A stretch of DNA of 64,000 nucleotides from Neostapfia colusana (GCA_030760725.1 JASWHV010000003.1:111012153-111076152), one strand, 5' to 3'. Counted from the stretch's first letter, positions 43,901 through 56,268 are shown. Made by a program: numbers and translations. The notes: generated by a model not told the origin, from the letters alone.

Positions 43901-44905
43901 GCAGTGACATCTCTCCAGGCCACAGGCAGCTTGCCTTTTTCGACAATATCCGAGCCTCTCGAGAGGCAAAGTTTTCTGACCTTGTCAATGGCATGTATCA
44001 CCTGATTGTTTAGCTTCAGTGTGCACATTGAATAGATCGGAATGGTGGAGATGACACTATCGATCAAAGTGCATCTCCCCCACCCCCCATTGACAGCCAA
44101 GTAGCTGCAGAGGTGAGCTTCCTCTCTATTTTAGTCACAATTAAGGCAAAGTCTTCCAGATTTGGCCTTGTCAGCCCCATTGGGAGTCCTAAGTAGGTAA
44201 ATGGAAAGTTGCCAAATTGGCATCCCAAAGTGCCAGCTATCAAATTAGATTGCTCCTGACTTAAGTTAACCGGCATCAGGCAAGACTTCCCCCAGTTCAC
44301 TCTTAGACCTGTGGCATATCCTATAGTATGCAGTAGAATTTTGAGGAAATTAAGTTCACGCTGAGATGCTTTGAGGATCATTATTATATCATCGGCTATT
44401 GCACAATCAGAAATTTCATATGGTCCGGTTGCCTGATGGGCACTGATAACATCCCTATCCCAGCAGCTTTGTTAATAAGAACCTGCAACAACTCAGCTGC
44501 AAGAACAAACAGTAAAGGAGACAAGGGGTCACCCTGCCTCACTCTTCTCTTGCAATGGAAGACTTTTCCTGGTACTCCATTAAGTAGTACAGCTGAGGTA
44601 GCTGATGATGGAATATCTCTGTTCCAATGGACCCACTGCTCCGGGAAGCCCATGTGCTGTAACATTGTTAGTATAAAGCTGTGCTCAACCATATCAAATG
44701 CCTTCTCTAAATAAAGTTTGAGAATCACAATACTTTCTTTGGACTTTCTGCATTGATAGAGATATTCATAAGCCCATGCCATACAATATTGGATTGTTAT
44801 ATGTTTGTTGAATCCATATTGATTTATGTGTATTGTTTCTTTGATCTTGCTCTGTAGGCGAATGGATAGTACCTTGGTGATCAATTTGGCAGAGGTGTTG
44901 ACCAG
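43901..44905 (-). pseudogene. L1-type LINE reverse transcriptase fragment
   Basis: On the minus strand it encodes LINE RT motifs in order: ITKVLSIRLQSKI, INQYGFNKHI, YLEKAFDMVEHSFI, GVPGKVFHCKRRVRQGDPLS, LFVLAAELLQVL, then, in another frame, CAIADDIIMIL for the catalytic box, and LRVNWGKSCLMPVNL, FTYLGLPMG. A frameshift lies near the catalytic box at about 44390. It breaks off at 43900 after INSVISTIP-like sequence, so the LINE C-terminus and 3' tail are missing. It copies RNA at the target site (target-primed reverse transcription). No poly-A or duplication is visible. Confidence 0.88.
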
Positions 44906-45355
44906 GGTCTATTAACATCCATAGATCGTCTGAGTTGTTTTCTAGACTTTCCATCCACTGAATGAATTCTTCCCTTGGCTGTTCATGGGTTGGCCCATAG
45001 ACCGTAGAGAGTTTCCAATGCAGTCCATTGTGTCTGAGGTGAAGAGCACCGTAATTGCATGATCTGTGATGTCCATGACTTTTCCTTCTAGTATGCTCCC
45101 ATTCCATGCTACGAGAACCCCCCTGGAAGCCCCTCTGGATGGGAAGTAAGCAAACTTGTCAATTCTCCTAGGAGCAATATTCTTGCTGAATGAATTGTCT
45201 ATTCTTTCTCTCTTCATCTCATGGATACATATCACATTGCACTCAGTAGCTTCCTCTATCTTTGCTCTTACTGCTTGGTGTTTGGCTGGATCATTTATGC
45301 GTCTTATGTTCCAATTGAGTATGTTCCAGTTTCGACTATTGTTATTGTGCGTCAT
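44906..45355 (-). pseudogene. LINE apurinic-type endonuclease fragment
   Basis: Minus frame from ATG 45355: NILNWNIRRINDPAKHQAVR, ECNVICIHEMKRERID, SRGVLVAWNGS, then a frameshift near 45020 to LHWKLSTVYGPTHEQPREEF and WMLIDPG. The motif usually ICIQETK reads ICIHEMK; the catalytic glutamate is kept. At about 44905 an internal deletion joins it to the RT, removing the endonuclease C-terminus. Confidence 0.85.
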
Positions 45356-45904
45356 GATAACAACTAATGTAGGGTGAGTTGATCAAACTAGGCCTATAAG
45401 GCCTCATAGGAGGGTTTCGAGGGGGTGGCCCTCCCTTGTCCAAGCTAACTGTGGTCGGCTGCTCATTCCTCCTGCTCGGCATGCCCAGAGAGATCCCTGC
45501 CAAGGTGTACACTAGGTTTCCACTGCACTCCACGATGAGGTGAATATCACCATTCACACAAGTAGTTCTTACACTAGTAGTAGACATCCCTTGACCAAGT
45601 AGGACATCATTACAAAGGTCATACGCTAGAATCTCGGTTCTTGCAACATTCGACAAATGGTCTAGCAACAAAATGAGTCTCACGAGACAGCATACAGTAC
45701 AGGGCCCTAAAATACCAGCTTCATCGATTGTAGCTTTCCCCGAGAGACTGGACCTCGTTCCAAAAGTTGTACTATCCATCAGCCGGTTTCGTGTAGTAGC
45801 ACCGAGCCACTACTCCCAACAGCGTCCTCTGAGGCCTGTCGAGTTATCTTTTCACGTGCCACATTAGGCGGAATGCCGTAGATGGATACCGCCACCTCTT
45901 GCAG
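45356..45904 (-). other. Sequence upstream of the LINE endonuclease, possible ORF1 end
   Basis: A minus-strand open frame of 145 codons (45779-45342) overlaps the endonuclease start and contains CVNGDIHLIVEC and a proline-rich C-terminus. It could be the end of LINE ORF1, but no clear zinc knuckle or RNA-binding motif is present. The upstream frame has LQEVAVSIYGIPPNVA, similar in style to plant ORF1. No function is assigned. Confidence 0.4.
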
Positions 45905-46049
45905 AGTCGAGTTATTTTTGTGACCTTTGTCCTAAACTGTTAAGAATTACAACAGAAACTCTGTAAAAATTTTCTAATAATTTTTACACTTAGTAGGAAA
46001 CTGTAGATGTTGGAGTAGCGTCCAGAGTAGTGGGACTTGGGGTGTTACA
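45905..46049 (+). repeat. 3' end of the 5' LTR of element G
   Basis: AT-rich sequence ends GGACTTGGGGTGTTACA and is followed by the primer-binding site. The upstream part of this LTR is missing or unrecognised; the boundary with the LINE is approximate. Confidence 0.6.
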
Positions 46050-46051
46050 TT

Positions 46052-46065
46052 TGGTACTCGGAGCC
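46052..46065 (+). other. Primer-binding site of element G
   Basis: TGGTACTCGGAGCC two bases after the LTR end resembles the initiator-Met tRNA complement TGGTATCAGAGCC. Confidence 0.75.
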
Positions 46066-46237
46066 AGGTCGTAGTGTAGGTCTACAATTAAAAAGTTGAC
46101 ACACTTATGCACACTAGGATGGGCTTCATGGGCATACTCTGCATTGTTGTTTCAGTTGCATATTTTCTTTTGTGTTTATTTTTTCATGCTGATATGTTGT
46201 TAATCATACTTTTGTTATATTTCTATCTAATAGAGCG

Positions 46238-47020
46238 ATGCCTCCGAAAAGGAGTGCACGTGCAGTTCCACATGAGAGGGGTCGCGGTAGAGGTCGTGGT
46301 GGTGGCAGGGGTAGAGGTGACGTTAATCAGGATGTTGTCCACGAGGAAGTGAACCAAGTGAATGAAGAAGTTGAAGGGGAGGGGGACGCTTAGTTGCTGT
46401 TGAAGCTCCTATCACTCGGGGTGCAAATGTCATGCCCCAGTCAATGACATTTGCTAGGTGGATGTCCGTGTTCTTGGACACATTTGATGGTTCCTGAACA
46501 CCTAGTGATGCTGCTGATTGGTTGCGTAAGATGGATAAGGTCATGGCTGCTTGTAGGATGATAGGGGAAGAAATGATTCTGTTCATACCACACCAGTTGA
46601 CAGGTCAGGATGATATTTTGTTGGTAGGAGTATGTGAATCATGAACAACTACTCGTGGTGCTCTCACTTGGGAGGTAGTTTTTGGCACAGTTCAAAGCTA
46701 AGTATTATCCTGGTTCCTTCAGAGACAAGATGAATGATGCGTTGAACCATATTCAACAAGGGGGCGAGACTGTGGATGATTATGAGCGGGATTTCAGCAA
46801 CATTGTTCTCTTTGTTCCTAGTGTTGCAAGTGATGAGCGTGAGAAATCTAGAAAGTTCTTCATGGGGCTGAATGCTCAGTACAGAGAGGTGATGGGTAGG
46901 AACCCACCCACTACATACATCACAGCAGTTGAGGAGGCTAGGGGTACGGAGACTCAGTTCCAAATTACAGCCCTACAACAAAGACGTAGTGGGAATGTCA
47001 ATAACATAGGAGATAATCAC
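46238..47020 (+). pseudogene. gag: gag of element G, first part (broken)
   Basis: ATG 46238 starts MPPKRSARAVPHERGRGRGR, an arginine/glycine-rich N-terminus, which ends at TAG 46391-46393. The Gag domain continues in shifted frames: DAADWLRKMDKVMAACRM, PHQLTG, then from 46682 AQFKAKYYPGSFRDKMND, DDYERDFSNIVLFVPS, RKFFMGLNAQYREVM. At 47020 it is cut by solo LTR S. There are at least two stops and two frameshifts. Confidence 0.85.
47016..47020 (+). repeat. Target-site duplication of solo LTR S, left (atcac)
   Basis: ATCAC precedes TGTAAAGTACC and recurs at 62945-62949. Gag codons join in frame when S is removed. Confidence 0.9.
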
Positions 47021-47807
47021 TGTAAAGTACCAAATATTTGGCTTGCTGAGTTTCACCAACTCACAACACCACAGCTCACTTTATAGAAATTAAACGAATA
47101 TGATTAAAGAGCAAGTAACAACCATCAATAGGGCACATAAGGAAGAAGCAACACAAACTAAATTCGGTGATTCAAATATGAACTCTTTTATAGGCTGAGC
47201 TCTCTATCAAGTTCCAAACATCTTTAGGGATGCTCATGCCAACTTTCACACAAATCCAAGTATTTATGAAGTACTTTTGGATACAATTATTAAAATGATA
47301 GTTTGAATTCAAGCTTCAAATTCAAACCACTTCTATCATATGGATTCAAAAGATTTCTTCAGATTCAAACTCAGCCTATTTTTCTAAGATACTCCACCAA
47401 ACTTCATCTCATTTGGAGTTGATCTTGATGGTAGCTAATTTTTGCCTCCATTCAAAACTGAATTTGAATTCAGATTCATGTTTGATTCAAATTCAGCAAA
47501 ACAGAGTTCCAATTTGATTCATTCAAATTCCCAAATGTCCATTTTATGATTCCAGCAAATTAGAGGGGCATTGGGGTTCAAAGAAACTAAGCACAGGGAT
47601 TTGGATGAGTTTTAGGGGGTCTGGGACCCACGTCACATACACCCATTTTAGAAGTGTGGTGCATCACACCTTCCTACCCTGTTGTATGCAGCAATCTTTC
47701 AAAGAAAACCCAAATGCCGAACCGATCCATCCGTAACGGGCAGGAGGTCCCCGCGCGGAGTGTGTCTGTGCCCACTGGCAGAATTACACCTTGCTACCCT
47801 CAACCCA
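47021..47807 (+). repeat. Left part of solo LTR S
   Basis: 47021 to about 47630 is in plus orientation (CTCACAACACCACAGCTCA, GAGCAAGTAACAACCATCA). 47640-47807 is inverted and corresponds to E's 33250-33480. No gene is seen. Confidence 0.75.
47803..47807 (+). repeat. Target-site duplication of element F, left (accca)
   Basis: ACCCA repeats at 60193-60197. Confidence 0.95.
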
Positions 47808-49785
47808 TGTAAAAGCCCAAGAAACGGACTTGCAAAAATTGTTCATCACCTCACAACACCACAGCTCATTTTGTGGATATCTTATGAACACTTGTGAAGA
47901 GTAAGTAACCACCATCAAAAGGGTGATTATAGGGGAAAGCCCTAACTTCCAAAAAGTGGGGATTTTACACATGAACATGAAAGGTTGAGCTCACCCCTAG
48001 ACCTTAAATAGTCTTGGGAAGGCTCATGCCAAATTTCATGCAAATCCAATACTTTTTGAGGCACTTTTGGAGGCATTTGAAAAAGAGGCCAATTTGAATG
48101 TAAATTCAAATTGCAGCAACTTTCATCACTTGAATTCAAAAGTTGACTTCATATTCAAACTCAGCACATTTTTCTGAGTTAGTCCACCAATTTTCATCCC
48201 CATTGGACTCCATCTTGTCGGGAGCTAAATTTGCATTATTTCAAAAACTGAATTTGAATTTCAGTTCAAATGTGAGGCAAATTTAGCCAAACCAATTTCA
48301 AATTTAGGAAATAAAATTCAAAAAATGACTTGGAGGCTAAGTCTCACATTCAATTTTGAGTAGCTGGGATATTTTCAGTAAAATCAGAGATGAAAAATTA
48401 GAAGAGAATTAGAGGGGAGGGACCCACTTGTCAGTAGCCTTCACAAGGAAGTTTTCTTCGGGTTGATTTTTTCGCTCGGCCGAAGCTGCACGCGCCAGCC
48501 AGCCCCGACGTTGGCGCCCGACCAACTTGCCATCGCCACCTCCTGCTCGAGGGAAGCACTGAGTGCAACACGTGATCAGCACGCTGTGCCACGTGAGTCT
48601 TCACTCTCTTCTCCACCGTCTCCTTCGCTCACCGAAAGCCGAACTCGTGCCAGCGCCGACCTCCTCTGCTCCCCGGCGTCTGAAAGCTAGAAGCCGTTTC
48701 GCGCCCGACGAGCTACATGAAAAAGGTCCACTCCAAGGTGCTTGACACGCTCGTGCCGACCGCTCCTCCTCTCGTGCTTCACCGGGGTAGAATTTGTCCG
48801 GTTAGTCGTTTGGGGTTCCAAGGACCGAATCGTTCAAAACTCAGAAATTCGTAATGAGTAGTTCTCCCCAGAGGATTTCGAGCTACACACACGGTCTGCA
48901 CTGGTCCACGGCCACCTAGGATCAAAAACCAGTGAAAACCATGGACTAGGGTGGCAGTTCTTCAAATTTTCCCGGTCACAGCCGTTTTAGCCCTAGGTCG
49001 ACGGTAAGGTCATAGTTGCGGCCGTTTTCACGGTGATCAGTGCTCATATATGTGATTAGAGTTTTCACGGGGATCAGTGCTGCAGGTGTATATCGAGTCG
49101 ATTCGCCGTCCCTCGCGGTGACGATTACCGCTTGTTCACTGTGTCGTAACGTAGATAAACTATGGAATGTTATGATTCAATACTGCTGATATGTATAATT
49201 TTATTGCTACATGTGTGTCACCAAATATTGCTTACTAAATTTCAGCTTCATGAACTGTTAACTTGTGGCTAAAAGATAAACTTATAATGAACTTGTAGGC
49301 GTGTCCATTTGCTGAAATTTACCATCCCATGTTCGTGTAAACTGCATGTAGAATTTCATGTCTAGGTGAGTCGGTTAAGTCTTGTTGAGACCTCGTGCTC
49401 ACGGTTGCTGCTGTAAGTTTTTTTCAGGTGATGACTATCCCACGGACTCGGGTTACGAGTCCACCGGCGAGGGCTACCCTCCGTTGGGGACCACGGCTGA
49501 GTGGGAGCCGTACACGCCGCGCTGAGCTGAGGAGTGCAGCTAGTGTGGGTTGCCCTAGGTCGGGGCAACCGACTTTTGCTAGGTAGATGGGCGTGAGTTG
49601 TACAAACTTAACTTCCGCTGTTGTAATATAAACACTAGTTTGTAACTGAAGTCTTGTACTACTTTGTACATTTCAGTTGGTTTTCCATGTAATACAGTAT
49701 CATTCTTATGATGTGTGCTGTCTGGTGTCGCATCGAGCGGCACCACCAGCTGTGATCCTAGATGAGCGGATTCCGGTCCGCCACA
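47808..49785 (+). repeat. 5' LTR of element F, with 1.9 kb internal deletion
   Basis: TGTAAAAGCCC to GGTCCGCCACA, 1978 bp. Compared with the 3' LTR it lacks about 57583-59488. At the junction (49055-49083) there is a second copy of the neighbouring GTTTTCACGG..GATCAGTGCT sequence, then TGCAGGTGTATATCG resumes. Confidence 0.93.
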
Positions 49786-51761
49786 GGCTAGTATCCGCAT
49801 TGGGGATAGCACAATAATTAAGGACTGTATTATGAGAAAACTTAGGTTTACGGTGAGGATTCGGTAGTTTGCCTAAGTAAGGACTATAATAGCATAGTTA
49901 CTTGAAGTGGCAAGACTAACATATGTGTTTTAATTCTGAATTTTGATTATGTAACGACGCACCTACACTCAGGTAAAAATGGTAAGGAACGCCACCGAAA
50001 GCGGTTCAATTTCAGTTAGCTCCCCTGACGAGGAACGTGGTTCAGGGATAGGTCTCACAGCTTGGTGTGAGACGTGAATATGAAACTCTTGGACTCTTCA
50101 TGTTCCTGAGTTCATATGAAACACTGATCCCTAGCATGCATTAGGCGAGTAAGTGGAGACCCCATCGTTTGTTCAGTAACGGGAAAGTGTGTTCGTCTGG
50201 AAATAGCCCAGGAGGACATACGCAGCGCTTGCCATCGGCGTGCCCTGCAGGGCAGTAGGTGGTATCTGTTGGGTTTATAAAATTCCCAACCGTGACGACC
50301 TGTTCGCGCTCTACTCGGGTTCCCCGTCTTGTGGTGTTAAAACACGATCACGTACCTTGAGACGTGGCTTAACTCAAGGACGGCCGTATGGCAACGATAC
50401 GGGCGTTTGTATTTACTTTCAAATATGGACCTGCCTGAAATGAGAATAACCTTTGAGTGCATCATTATTGGGTGTTCTTCTGCAGGTACTAACTACGTAT
50501 GTATGCCGTGTAGTATACGTGTGCGAGAGCCCGTTTAGTGCCACAATTGAGACGTATATGCCGGTATAACCCGGTTAGGATTTTCTTTTTGTGAGGAACG
50601 TAGTACCGACATATCATAGGCATGTACATGAAAGATAATGATAATAAGGAACTAAAATCACAAAGTTTCAACATTTAGGACCCTGGTTGGGTTGAAAAAT
50701 TCAATAGTTGATCAGTGTAGCTCCAAGGGATTGAAAAACAGAGTGCTCTGTTTTGGGCAGCAAGTTTGCTGAACTTTGACAGAGCATAACTCACAGATCA
50801 TTTAGTCAATGGAGGTGTGGGATATAGTTCTGGAAATGTGTTTAAGTGCTCTACAACTTTGTTGTAGACCCCCAGAGCTGAATCACACCTTAAGATGGCT
50901 TAAATTCCAGAGGAAGGTAAACTGTCCAGAACCAGGACAGATTTAAAACACTCTCTGGACTGTTCAGTTTTTCAAGCATAACTTTCTGTAGAAAAATATA
51001 AAATTTTCATATCATACATCTTTGGAAAGGGTAGGATATTTTTTACATCTTTGTAATTCAAAGTTTCTGAAATTTCAGCACAGAACTCAGTGGAAATTAG
51101 AGTTGAAAACAGCAACTTCCAAAGGAGGTGCTATTGAAATTCTTCCAGAAATTTTGTTGAGTTTGAATTACTATAACGCTTTTATCCGAGCTGATCTTAG
51201 GGCAAATAAATACTCGTTGGAAAGATAATGAAGTTAACTTTAACTTTGGTATTCAGCTTGAGTCATGCAAATGCCCAGCACCAGATCAAAATCTGGAATA
51301 TGTAGAAACGGGTCATTCTGGCAGATGGATGACAGTTGAACTCATTTGAGCGATTGTTGTACCCTAGGGGGTTTAAGTACTTCCAATGGGGTAGACACAT
51401 AATCATGAGGGGTTATCTTAAACTAGCGAATGATTTGAGTATATGTATTGCTCAAGTTTCTTTTGCTGGAGACCATGTTTGTGTCGTATTGAAGATAAAA
51501 GAGTAGTATACGTGATGACAAAGCGATTTTAACGTCTCGTAGTGACCAAACCTAGTTGACATGAACTTCCAAAGAGGAAGTCCGTCAAGTTGGATTTAAC
51601 TAGCTTGTATTTTTTCTGGTAATGGTGTAGCTTGTGCAAAGTTATTACATTATCTACATATGAGATGTATCGCATGTTTTACTGTCATTATGTTTTATGC
51701 CTATTTTATTGGACTGCATAAAGTATGTTGCGAGACTGATGTTTATTGTCATATGTTGCAT
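49786..51761 (+). other. Leader of element F with degenerate primer-binding site
   Basis: TAGTATCCGCAT at 49789-49800 may be a decayed TGGTATCAGAGC primer-binding site. The rest of this 1.98 kb is untranslated leader of mixed composition. Short ORFs (for example 51022-51228) have no recognisable content, and I see no repeat or RNA gene. Confidence 0.5.
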
Positions 51762-53000
51762 ATGGTTCGCACTCGTACCACGCATGAGATTGGTGGCTCT
51801 AGCCAGCAGGGGGATGATGACTCCCAGCCACCTGCGTACGACAGCACACCGCAGCAACAACCACCACCGCCGCCTCCGCTTACGCTAGCGGATGTGATTG
51901 CGGCACTGGTGGGTGGTCATGAGGAGCAGACTGACCTGCTCCGCACGATCGTGCAGAATACGTCCCAGGCAGGGGGGGCGTCAAGAGAGGGGGCCTCGTG
52001 AGCCCCGTGATGTGACGTACTCGGACTTTATGACCCTCCGGTGTTCACTGAAGCTGCAGAACCCCTGGAGGCCGATAACTGGCTGCGGACAATTGAGTCC
52101 AAGTTCGGACTGATCCAATGTATGGAGCGGCAGAAGACTCTATTCACGGTGCCGCTGGTGCATGGTGGGAGAATTACGTCGCCTCACGGTGGGCTGGCCA
52201 TGCCGTAGAGTGGGAAGAATTCCGGGAGGCGTTCCGCGCCTACCATATCCCTCCCGGGATAATGAAGCGGAAGTTCCAAGAGTTCTTGGAGCTGAAGCAG
52301 GGTGGGAGGAGTGCCCATGACTACTCCCGTGCCTTCAACCATCTGGCACAATATACGTCGGATTACGTCTCCACCGAGGAGAAGAAGCGGGAGCACTTCT
52401 ATCGGGGGTTACACCCCGAAATGAAGACGCATCTCGTCCAATGCAATCGCGGAACCTTTAACGATCTTGTTAATGCCGCGATCATGCAAGAAGACGCTCA
52501 GCGAGAATTGGCGGCTGATCAGCGAAAGCGCAACACACTACCCAGTAGTGGGGGTGGAGCTCCCCATAAATACCGCATGGTGTATCGAACACTATCCGGT
52601 CAGCAGTGGCATCCACCGGCGCGACCTAAGCAGTTTGGGGGTTGTTCTTTTCAGTCACCCCTGTTCCAATCGCCAATGCCACCACCACGACCGCAACAGC
52701 AGAAGCAGACGGTAACCCGGGGGTTTCCACCGCCACAATGCGCCCTGGTTTCCGTCCGCCGATCAGCGGAGGACTGCCTCGCTACACCTGTTTTACGTGT
52801 GGCCAGGCAGGCCATTTCTGGAAGGACTGTCCCAAGGGGCAGCAGAACAGCGGGCAAGCCCAGCTCCAGGGCGGTGCTCGAGGCCGACCTCCGGTCAAGA
52901 AGGTTGGTCGGCGAACTGGGGGCGTTCACAACCTCGACAATGAGGACGCCCCAGAGGGAGACAACGTGCTTGCGGGTACGTTCACTCTCAACGATCAAGT
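51762..53000 (+). pseudogene. gag: gag of element F (frameshifted)
   Basis: ATG 51762 (MVRTRTTHEIGG) is followed by a glutamine/proline-rich stretch and a leucine-rich helix. After frameshifts near 52000-52130 the Gag domain reads ADNWLRTIESKFGLIQCM, then 52118 onward AGAWWENYVASRW, EWEEFREAFRAYHIPPG and FNDLVNAAIMQEDAQREL. Another frameshift near 52700 leads to the CCHC knuckle CFTCGQAGHFWKDC (about 52788-52830). The N-terminal MVRT resembles the start of element C's upstream ORF. Gag forms the particle. Confidence 0.87.
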
Positions 53001-55107
53001 AATCGTCATATTATTTGATTCGGGTGCAAACCACAGTTTCATAAGTGCATCCTATGTGGCTAAGCATCAAATGCAAGTCTTCCCAACCGACTACAAATAT
53101 ATTATCTGCTCACCGGGAGGGAAGATTTGAGCAAATATGATGATTCCAAAAGCACCTCTGTGCTTAAGTGGGAAGATATATCCCACCACCTTGATAATCC
53201 TTACGGGGCAAAAGATTGATGCAATCTTAGGGATGTCATGGTTACGCTACCATGGCGCTGTGCTGGACACTCGGACACGGGCGGTTCATTTGAATTCTCC
53301 ATTCCACCGTCCGCATTCCATGGTGTTAGACAATCCTGTCCAGGAAGTTTTAGCAATTAATAATACTGAAGCTCTCAAGTTAGAGGACATCCCCGTAGTC
53401 CGGGAGTACCCCGACGTGTTTCCGGATGATCTTCCGGGCATGCCACCTGAGCAGGATGTCGAGTTCAAGATTGAGCTTGCGCCCGAGACAACTCCTATCT
53501 CACGGAGACCATACAAAATGGCTCTGAACGAGCTGGCTGAATTGAAAGAGCAGCTAAATGATCTGTTGAGTAAGGGTTTCATTAGGCCGAGTTCCTCTCC
53601 TTGGGGATGCTCGGCGCTGTTCGTAAAGAAGAAGGATGAAACCTTGAGGCTGTGTGTGGACTACCGGCCGCTCAACGCCATCACCATCAAGAACAAATAC
53701 CCACTGCCCCGCATTGACATCCTGTTTGATCAGCTTGTGGGTGCAAGTGTGTTCTCCAAGATGGACCTTCGCTCTGGATATCATCAAATAAAAATCCGGG
53801 CGGAGGATATCCCGAAGACGGCCTTCTCGACAGGATATGGATTATATGAGTATCTCGTCATGTCTTTTGGTCTCACGAATGCTCCGGCACATTTCATATA
53901 TCTCATGAACTCGGTGTTCATGCCGGAGCTGGACAAGTTCGTTGTGGTGTTTATTGATGATATCTTGGTTTATTCCAAGACAGAAGCAGAACACGCCAAA
54001 CACTTGAGGATCGTTCTTCAACGACTGAGAGACCACAAGCTATATGCTAAGTTAAGCAAATGTGAGTTTTGGATCAGCCAAGTGCCATTTTTGGGACATA
54101 TCATCTCGACGGAAGGCATTGCGGTTGACCCAAGCAAAATTGAGCAAGTGCTGAAATGGAAAGCTCCCACTTCAGTCCATGAAGTCAGAAGCTTCCTAGG
54201 CTCAGCGGGATACTATCGGAGATTCATTCCAAGCTTCTCCAAGCTTGCTAAGCCAATGACAGAGTTATTGAAGAAGGGAACAAAATATGTTTGGAACATG
54301 GCTTTTGAAGGAGCGTTCCAAGCATTGGTGAAGCATCTCACCACAGCCCCGGTCTTAGCTCAACCGGATACAACGAAGCCCTTCGACGTGTATTGTGATG
54401 CGTCCGGCATTGGTCTCAGCTGCGTGTTGATGCAAGAAGGACGTGTGGTCGCATATGGCTCACGCCAACTTCGAAATCATGAGCAACACTATCCGACTCA
54501 TGATCTTGAGCTTGCTTCGGTGGTTTTGGCGTTGAAAATGTGGAGGCACTATCTCCTGGGGAATTTGGTGCACCTCTACACCGACCACAAGAGCTTGAAG
54601 TATATCTTCACCCAGAAGGAGCTGAATATGAGGCAAAGGAGGTGGTTTGAACTAATCAAAGATTATGAGATTGAGATTCATTACCACCCCGGCAAGGCGA
54701 ATGTGGTTGCCGACGCACTGAGTCGGAAATCACATGTCCATAACCTCACCATTACACCAGTGGAGGAGGAAGAGCCGAGCTTATACTTGGTTCCTTATGG
54801 ATCGCTCTACAACCTTGCCCTCATCCCTACAATTAGGGAGGAGATCATTGCAGCTCAGAAATTTGACAAGGGCATGGCACATCTCCGGAGACGTATAGAC
54901 AACGGGGAAATCAAATGTTTCCGGAAGGATGATGAGGGGACGCTGTGGTTCAATGACCGCATAGTCGTACCGTGGAATATGGAGCTGAGGAAGAAGATTC
55001 TTGATGAAGCTCACTTGTCTAAATACTCCATTCATCCAGGCAGCAACAAAATGTACCAAGATCTGAAAAAAAATTTGGTGGACACGGATGAAGCGGGAAG
55101 TGGCTAA
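52642..55107 (+). pseudogene. pol: Protease, RT, RNase H and integrase N-terminus of element F (one nonsense codon)
   Basis: This is one frame except for TGA at 53128-53130; E has a serine codon there. Protease: ILFDSGANHSFIS (about 53010) and IDAILGMSWLRYHG. RT: EFKIELAPE, LCVDYRPLNA, PLPRIDILFDQL, MDLRSGYHQIKIRAE, SFGLTNAPAHF and catalytic FIDD in VVVFIDDILVYSKT (about 53940-53980). RNase H: FDVYCDASGIGLSCVL, YTDHKSLKYIF, VVADALSRKS. Integrase N-terminus: HLSKYSIHPGS. The frame is lost in an A-run at 55063-55072. This is the best-preserved pol of the window. Confidence 0.94.
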
Positions 55108-56268
55108 ATACGTATCCGAGTGTGATACGTGTAGACGAGTGAAAGCTGATCATATGAGAAAATCAGGGTTGCTGCAACCCCTGAAAATCCCGGCATGGAA
55201 GTGGGAAGATGTAAGCATGGATTTCATTGTGGGATTACCACTGACTTCCTACAAGCATGATTCCATTGGGTAATCGTTGACCGATTAACCAAGTCGGCTC
55301 ACTTCATTCCTGTGCATACACGTTACAATGCCAGCAAATATGCGGAGCTGTACATAGCGAGAATTCTATGCTTATATGGGGTAACCAAGACCATAGTCTC
55401 AGATCGAGGTGCACTATTTGTATCTCGTTTCTGGGAGCAGTTGCACGCTGCTTTGGGTACTAAGCTGATCAGAAGCTCCGCCTATCACCCTCAGACAGAT
55501 GGTCAAACAGAGAGGGTGAACCAAGTACTAGAAGAAATGTTGAGAGCGTGTGCCATCCACCATGGTAGAAACTGGGATGATCATCTACCGTTGGCGGAAT
55601 TCTCGTACAATAACGGCTATCAGGCGAGTATCAAGATAACACCATATGAGGCTCTCTATGATCGTAAATGCCGCACCCCATTGAACTGGTGCGAGTCCGG
55701 TGAAAGGGTCACGTTCGGGGTTGATGTGGTGAACGACACCGAAGAGCATGTTCGGATGATTCAAGCCAACTTGAAGGCCGCTCAATCCCGGCAGAAAAGC
55801 TACGCTGATAGGAGGCGTAGGCCGCTACACTTTGACATCGGGGAACACGTGTATCTCCGTGTATCTCCGGTGAAAGGCGTGCACCGGTTCGGCGTGAAAG
55901 GGAAACTCGCTCCCCGATTCATTGGACCCTATGCCATCACTGAGAAGTGTGGACCAGTGGCCTATATACTGGAACTACCGGCATCTCTTGCTGGTGTTCA
56001 CGACGTTTTCCATGTTTCACAACTGCGAAAATGTCTGAAGTATACCGCTGCTGTTCCCACAGAAGACATCGGCGAGCTGCAACCAGAGTTGACGTATGAT
56101 GAATATCCGGTGGCAATTATTAATAAGAATGCTCGGACCACACGTAGCCGAATGTTGTGGTTCTACAAGATACTGTGGAGCAATCACACCGCTGAAGAAG
56201 CGACGTGGGAGAGCGAAGAATTCCTTCGCTCAATCTACCCGGAGTTCATGGCATCTCAGCACGGGTGA
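55073..56268 (+). pseudogene. pol: Integrase and chromodomain of element F (one more frameshift)
   Basis: The segment continues integrase in the next frame (MKREVAKYVSECDTCRRVK, DFIVGLPLTSYKHDSI) until a missing base in the TTGGG run near 55268. From about 55271 it reads VIVDRLTKSAHFIPV, SDRGALFVSRFWEQL, HPQTDGQTERVNQVLEE and FSYNNGYQASIK. The C-terminal part has GPYAITEKCGPVAYILELP and the chromodomain WFYKILWSNHTAEEATWESE. It ends at TGA 56266-56268. All three catalytic acids are present. Confidence 0.93.
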
